From the NCBI RefSeq assembly GCF_947495925.1, contig NZ_CANMAU010000001.1, positions 124,001-188,000 of the forward strand: DNA of 64,000 nucleotides, written 5' to 3'. Made by a program: the position numbers and the translations under genes. The notes under the pieces were generated by a model that was not told where the DNA came from, ran no database searches, and saw only the letters and a program-made list of their open reading frames with translations. This DNA comes from an uncultured Algibacter sp. Its GTDB lineage: Bacteria > Bacteroidota > Bacteroidia > Flavobacteriales > Flavobacteriaceae. Shown one piece after another: positions 61,124-64,000 of the stretch (its first letter is position 1; the number at the start of each line of letters is the position of its first letter).

Positions 61124-62344
61124 TCAATCTATAACTTGTGTTTCTATTATAGTATCTGATATTAAAGTTCTATGTACCGGGCATTTAGACGCTATTTCCT
61201 TTAACTTAGCTTTTTGTACATCATCTAAATCACCAACAAACTTTAATCGTTTTTGTAAATAATCCATTCTTTTGGGTTCTGCCAGATCAAGCATTAAATC
61301 ATCACTATGTTTTTTCGAATAGGTAATATGGGCATACACTTCTTTTAAATCCCACTTTTTACGTTCTGCATACATTTTAAGTGTCATGACAGTACAGGCT
61401 GCAAGTCCCGCACTTAAATAATCATAAGGCGAGGGCCCAAAATCATCACCACCAACACTATTTGGCTCATCAGCAATAAAACTGTGCTTTTTAGTTTGAA
61501 TAGTTGTTGTAAAATTATCTTCAATTAAATCTAAATGAGCCACTAATTGTTCCCCAGCTGTATCCAACATACTATTTTCTTCTTGTTGAAAATAGCGCTG
61601 AACCCAGGCCCCAATCATATTACCAACATAAATACTATCTTTAGGATTCGTCAATAAATGATCTGCATTATCTAAACTTACAAAACTTTTAGGGTGATGT
61701 GCGTCATGGTATAATTTATGCGCATTTTCAATACCAACTATTCGGTCAAATGGCGCATGCATTATTAAAAGAGGCTTTCTCAAGTTTTTTGTAATTTCTG
61801 GTAAATCTGTTTTACCAAAATCTTCAACAAACTCTTCGTTAATTTTAAAAGGCCGACCACCAATACTCACTTCTACCTCACCTTTCTCCTTTACCTCATC
61901 AATACCATGAGAAAACAGGTGAGTTACGTGACTTACCGTTGCTGGTGCACCAACTGTGGCCACTGCTTTAACATTTTCTAATTTTGAAGCAGCAACTATC
62001 ACAGCCGCTCCGCCAAGAGAATGCCCAACTAATAATGTTGGCGCTTGATAATACTCTTTTAAATAATCACTAACAGCTAGTAAGTCCTTAACATTCGCAG
62101 AAAAATAACTTTCAGAAAATTCACCTTCACTTTTCCCTAAACCTGTAAAATCAAAGCGCACCACACCAAAACCATACGTTGTTAGAGACCTGCTTATGTG
62201 CTTTACTGCTCCTAAGGTACTGCTACATGTAAAACAGTGTGCAAAAATCGCATAATGTTTTGGTTTTTGATCAGCAGGTAACTCCAAAAAAGCTTGTAAT
62301 TTGAGCCCTTTTTCATTTTGAATACTAAGTTTTAAACTACTCAT
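61124..62344 (-). CDS. Fused alpha/beta hydrolase and OsmC-like peroxidase domain protein
   Basis: This 406-residue protein has an N-terminal alpha/beta hydrolase (about 1-250): IFAHCFTCSS, VRFDFTGLGKSEG, the nucleophile elbow LVGHSLGGAAVI (Ser about residue 107), and catalytic Asp/His candidates in HAPFDRIVG and LDNADHLLT. A C-terminal OsmC domain (about 265-406) has GPSPYDYLSAGLAACTVMTLKMYAE with its Cys and ASKCPVHRTL with the second Cys. OsmC domains reduce organic hydroperoxides. Its start overlaps the MsrA-like gene by 4 bases, linking it to oxidative-damage repair. Confidence 0.9.
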   Translation of the reverse strand: MSSLKLSIQNEKGLKLQAFLELPADQKPKHYAIFAHCFTCSSTLGAVKHISRSLTTYGFGVVRFDFTGLGKSEGEFSESYFSANVKDLLAVSDYLKEYYQAPTLLVGHSLGGAAVIVAASKLENVKAVATVGAPATVSHVTHLFSHGIDEVKEKGEVEVSIGGRPFKINEEFVEDFGKTDLPEITKNLRKPLLIMHAPFDRIVGIENAHKLYHDAHHPKSFVSLDNADHLLTNPKDSIYVGNMIGAWVQRYFQQEENSMLDTAGEQLVAHLDLIEDNFTTTIQTKKHSFIADEPNSVGGDDFGPSPYDYLSAGLAACTVMTLKMYAERKKWDLKEVYAHITYSKKHSDDLMLDLAEPKRMDYLQKRLKFVGDLDDVQKAKLKEIASKCPVHRTLISDTIIETQVID

Positions 62345-62856
62345 TTTTTTAAGTGTTTTAATTTTTTCTTGTCGGTGTATATTGAAAACTGCATTAACAA
62401 TTGGTCTAGTTTCGGATTAATAAAATTTTCACAAAAAGGTTTCTTAGGGTTTTTAAAGTAATAGTTTTGAATTTGTTCCCTTGAGGCTCTAAAACTATTA
62501 AACATCAACACCCGTGTAATTAATTTGTTCTTAAGTTGAAGTTGAAACGATGCTAGAATTTCTTTCGATTCTCGTTCTTGCTCCTCTGAAAACACATAGA
62601 CCGCTGAACGGTATTTAGTTCTCATGGAATGATTAGATTCACTTTTATGGGTATGTAAATGAATCTCTATCAATATTTTAAGAGAAATATCTTCAGAATC
62701 AAAATGCACGATAACAGCTTCAGAAAACGAGCTATTATCCCCTATTGAAGCAACAAACCCTTGCTCAACTTTAGAAACACCAATCAAAGAATGAAATACA
62801 GCCTCTGTACACCAATGACACCCTCCTCCAAATGCTATTTTCTGAATTGTTTCCAC
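62341..62856 (-). CDS. MsrA-like peptide-methionine (S)-S-oxide reductase
   Basis: This 171-residue protein has the MsrA active-site opening FGGGCHWCTEAVF (usual GCFWC, here GCHWC), then VEQGFVASIG, HLHTHKSESNHSMRTKYRSAVYVFSEEQ and a divergent C-terminal region with one Cys (PFCENF). It starts with GTG at 62856; the G of that codon is also the last base of the SelO stop. It repairs oxidised methionine in the cytoplasm if active; the changed His and shorter tail make it an MsrA-like member rather than a certain MsrA. Confidence 0.85.
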   Translation of the reverse strand: METIQKIAFGGGCHWCTEAVFHSLIGVSKVEQGFVASIGDNSSFSEAVIVHFDSEDISLKILIEIHLHTHKSESNHSMRTKYRSAVYVFSEEQERESKEILASFQLQLKNKLITRVLMFNSFRASREQIQNYYFKNPKKPFCENFINPKLDQLLMQFSIYTDKKKLKHLKK

Positions 62857-64000
62857 TACGAGCTACACGACAACATAGAACACCCCACTTTATGTCGTGC
62901 CCAATCTGGTCGTTTGGCAAACCATTTTTGATATTCAAGCTGTTCTTCGTAAGGGTGTTTTAACAGTTGAAATAGTTCGTCAATCAATTTATAATTACCC
63001 TCATCTGCATCATCAATTGCTAACTGAGCCATGTAATTTCGTAAAACATACTTAGGGTTAACCTTATTCATTTTTGCCTTTCTCTTAGAATCGGACAACG
63101 ATTCCCTATTTAACCTTTGGGCATATTTTTCAAACCAGTCAACCCAGCGTTTTTCTATGTTTCCAGTAAGCTCATCGGGTTTATAAAACGCGTCTTGAAT
63201 CACTCTCAATCCGCCTAAAACATCCTTCTTTTTGAAATCACTCAAATTCCTAAAGAAAATGGTCATATCTGTTTCAGTAAAATGTAAAACATCTTCTAAT
63301 TCCAAAATAAAGTCCTTGTCATTATCTTCTTTAATTTCCAGTCCTAATTTAGAACGAACCATATCTAATCTACCTGCATCAAAATCAATTTTGTATTGAT
63401 TTAAAATAGCCTCTAAAGGTTCTGGATCTTCAATTAATGGATAAATCGCGTTTGCCAATTGAAGTAAATTCCATAGACCAATATTAGGTTGATTTCCATA
63501 GCGGTATCGTTTATTTTGTCTATCTGTTGTATTTGGTGTCCAGCCAAAATCGTAACCTTCTAGCCATCCATACGGACCATAGTCAATAGTTAAGCCTAGA
63601 ATAGACATATTATCGGTATTCATGACACCATGCACAAAACCAACCCTCTGCCAATGAATAATCATCTTCAACGTGCGACTAGTTACTTCTTTAAAAAACT
63701 GAATATATGTCTCTTTTGATGGTGTGCCTAATTCTGAAAAATGATGTTTAATAGTATAATCGACTAATATTTTTAAACGGTCATGATCTTGTCTGGCCGC
63801 AAATATCTGGTAATTTCCAAATCGCAAAAAAGATTCAGCTGCCCTGCACACTATAGCTCCTTTTTCATAGGCTGAATTGCCATCGTACATAACATCTCGC
63901 AACACTTTATCTCCTGATAATGCTAAAGACAAGGCTCTAGTGGTTGGCACGCCTAAATGAAACATAGCCTCACTACATAAATACTCTCTAATTGAAGACC
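62856..64000 (-). CDS. selO: SelO/YdiU-family protein adenylyltransferase (N-terminal part outside window)
   Basis: The frame stays open to the window end; residues upstream of the first visible Met read SIREYLCSEAM, continuous with the family, so the N-terminus is missing. About 380 residues are visible. They show VCRAAESFLRFGNYQIFAAR, HGVMNTDNMSILGLTIDYGP (the pseudokinase-fold Asn/Asp metal pair), YDFGWTPNTTDRQNKRYRYG and the C-terminal GCSMLSCSS, where eukaryotic homologues carry selenocysteine. SelO transfers AMP to redox proteins. It is the first visible gene of an overlapping redox operon with the MsrA-like gene. Confidence 0.9.
   Translation of the reverse strand, partial: SSIREYLCSEAMFHLGVPTTRALSLALSGDKVLRDVMYDGNSAYEKGAIVCRAAESFLRFGNYQIFAARQDHDRLKILVDYTIKHHFSELGTPSKETYIQFFKEVTSRTLKMIIHWQRVGFVHGVMNTDNMSILGLTIDYGPYGWLEGYDFGWTPNTTDRQNKRYRYGNQPNIGLWNLLQLANAIYPLIEDPEPLEAILNQYKIDFDAGRLDMVRSKLGLEIKEDNDKDFILELEDVLHFTETDMTIFFRNLSDFKKKDVLGGLRVIQDAFYKPDELTGNIEKRWVDWFEKYAQRLNRESLSDSKRKAKMNKVNPKYVLRNYMAQLAIDDADEGNYKLIDELFQLLKHPYEEQLEYQKWFAKRPDWARHKVGCSMLSCSS

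Noticed and set aside
1-64000. Prophage, insertion sequence or CRISPR array
   Set aside because: No transposase, integrase, phage structural or Cas motif and no regularly spaced direct repeats were seen on either strand.

Overview
The window is a chromosomal segment of an AT-rich member of the Bacteroidota, most likely a marine member of the Flavobacteriaceae. The signs are a gliding-motility GldJ gene, a type IX secretion (T9SS) type A sorting domain, mevalonate-pathway isoprenoid genes, LytS/LytTR signalling, two Na+/H+ antiporters, an ExbB-ExbD-TonB operon, few visible Shine-Dalgarno sites, and several exact TAnnTTTG -7 boxes of the Bacteroidota type. I see no rRNA, CRISPR array, prophage or insertion sequence. 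One tRNA (Val, anticodon TAC) is present.

Layout. 1-13.6 kb is housekeeping: the 3' part of gldJ, murF, a PAS-LuxR regulator, tRNA-Val, an exbB-exbD-tonB-like-folC operon, nhaD, a Glu/Leu-type dehydrogenase, anmK, an acyl-CoA dehydrogenase and an NhaP-type antiporter. 13.8-21.8 kb is an arsenosugar biosynthesis locus: AhpD-like peroxidase, radical-SAM ArsS, rhodanese, TIGR04282 glycosyltransferase, a DM13/T9SS exported protein, purine nucleoside phosphorylase, ArsM methyltransferase, a fatty-acid-hydroxylase-like membrane protein, a DUF547 lipoprotein and a TIGR04283 glycosyltransferase. Together these could methylate arsenite, add the deoxyadenosyl group, remove the purine and glycosylate the product.

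21.9-37.5 kb is envelope and redox related. A minus-strand operon encodes a second DUF547 protein, a beta-barrel protein, a GH113-like glycosidase, a lipoprotein and an Omp85-like protein. A paralogous barrel gene follows. A plus-strand operon encodes an FAD oxidoreductase, a membrane polyferredoxin, a MORN-like protein and two glycosyltransferases; a GT-C-type mannosyltransferase gene lies just downstream. The two barrel/DUF547 transcription units share a duplicated upstream block with a 25-base identical core containing an imperfect palindrome. This is the strongest sign of an undescribed co-regulated system here.

37.5-45.8 kb is mainly one long minus-strand run: acyl-CoA thioesterase, glycerophosphodiesterase, HI0933-type flavoprotein, DUF1697 protein, mevalonate diphosphate decarboxylase, mevalonate kinase, a UbiA prenyltransferase and an RsuA-family pseudouridine synthase whose expected catalytic Asp reads as Gly. 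46-49.9 kb holds a beta-propeller-like lipoprotein, a LytTR/LytS two-component system and small exported proteins, including a 45-residue ORF. 50-57.3 kb is an RND efflux operon with two oddities: its TolC component carries an N-terminal ABC-type substrate-binding domain, and a two-helix potassium channel abuts the permease gene. 57.3-61.0 kb is one giant lipoprotein joining a metallophosphoesterase to an outer-membrane barrel. 61.1-64 kb is an overlapping redox operon: SelO (cut by the window end), an MsrA-like reductase and an alpha/beta hydrolase-OsmC fusion.
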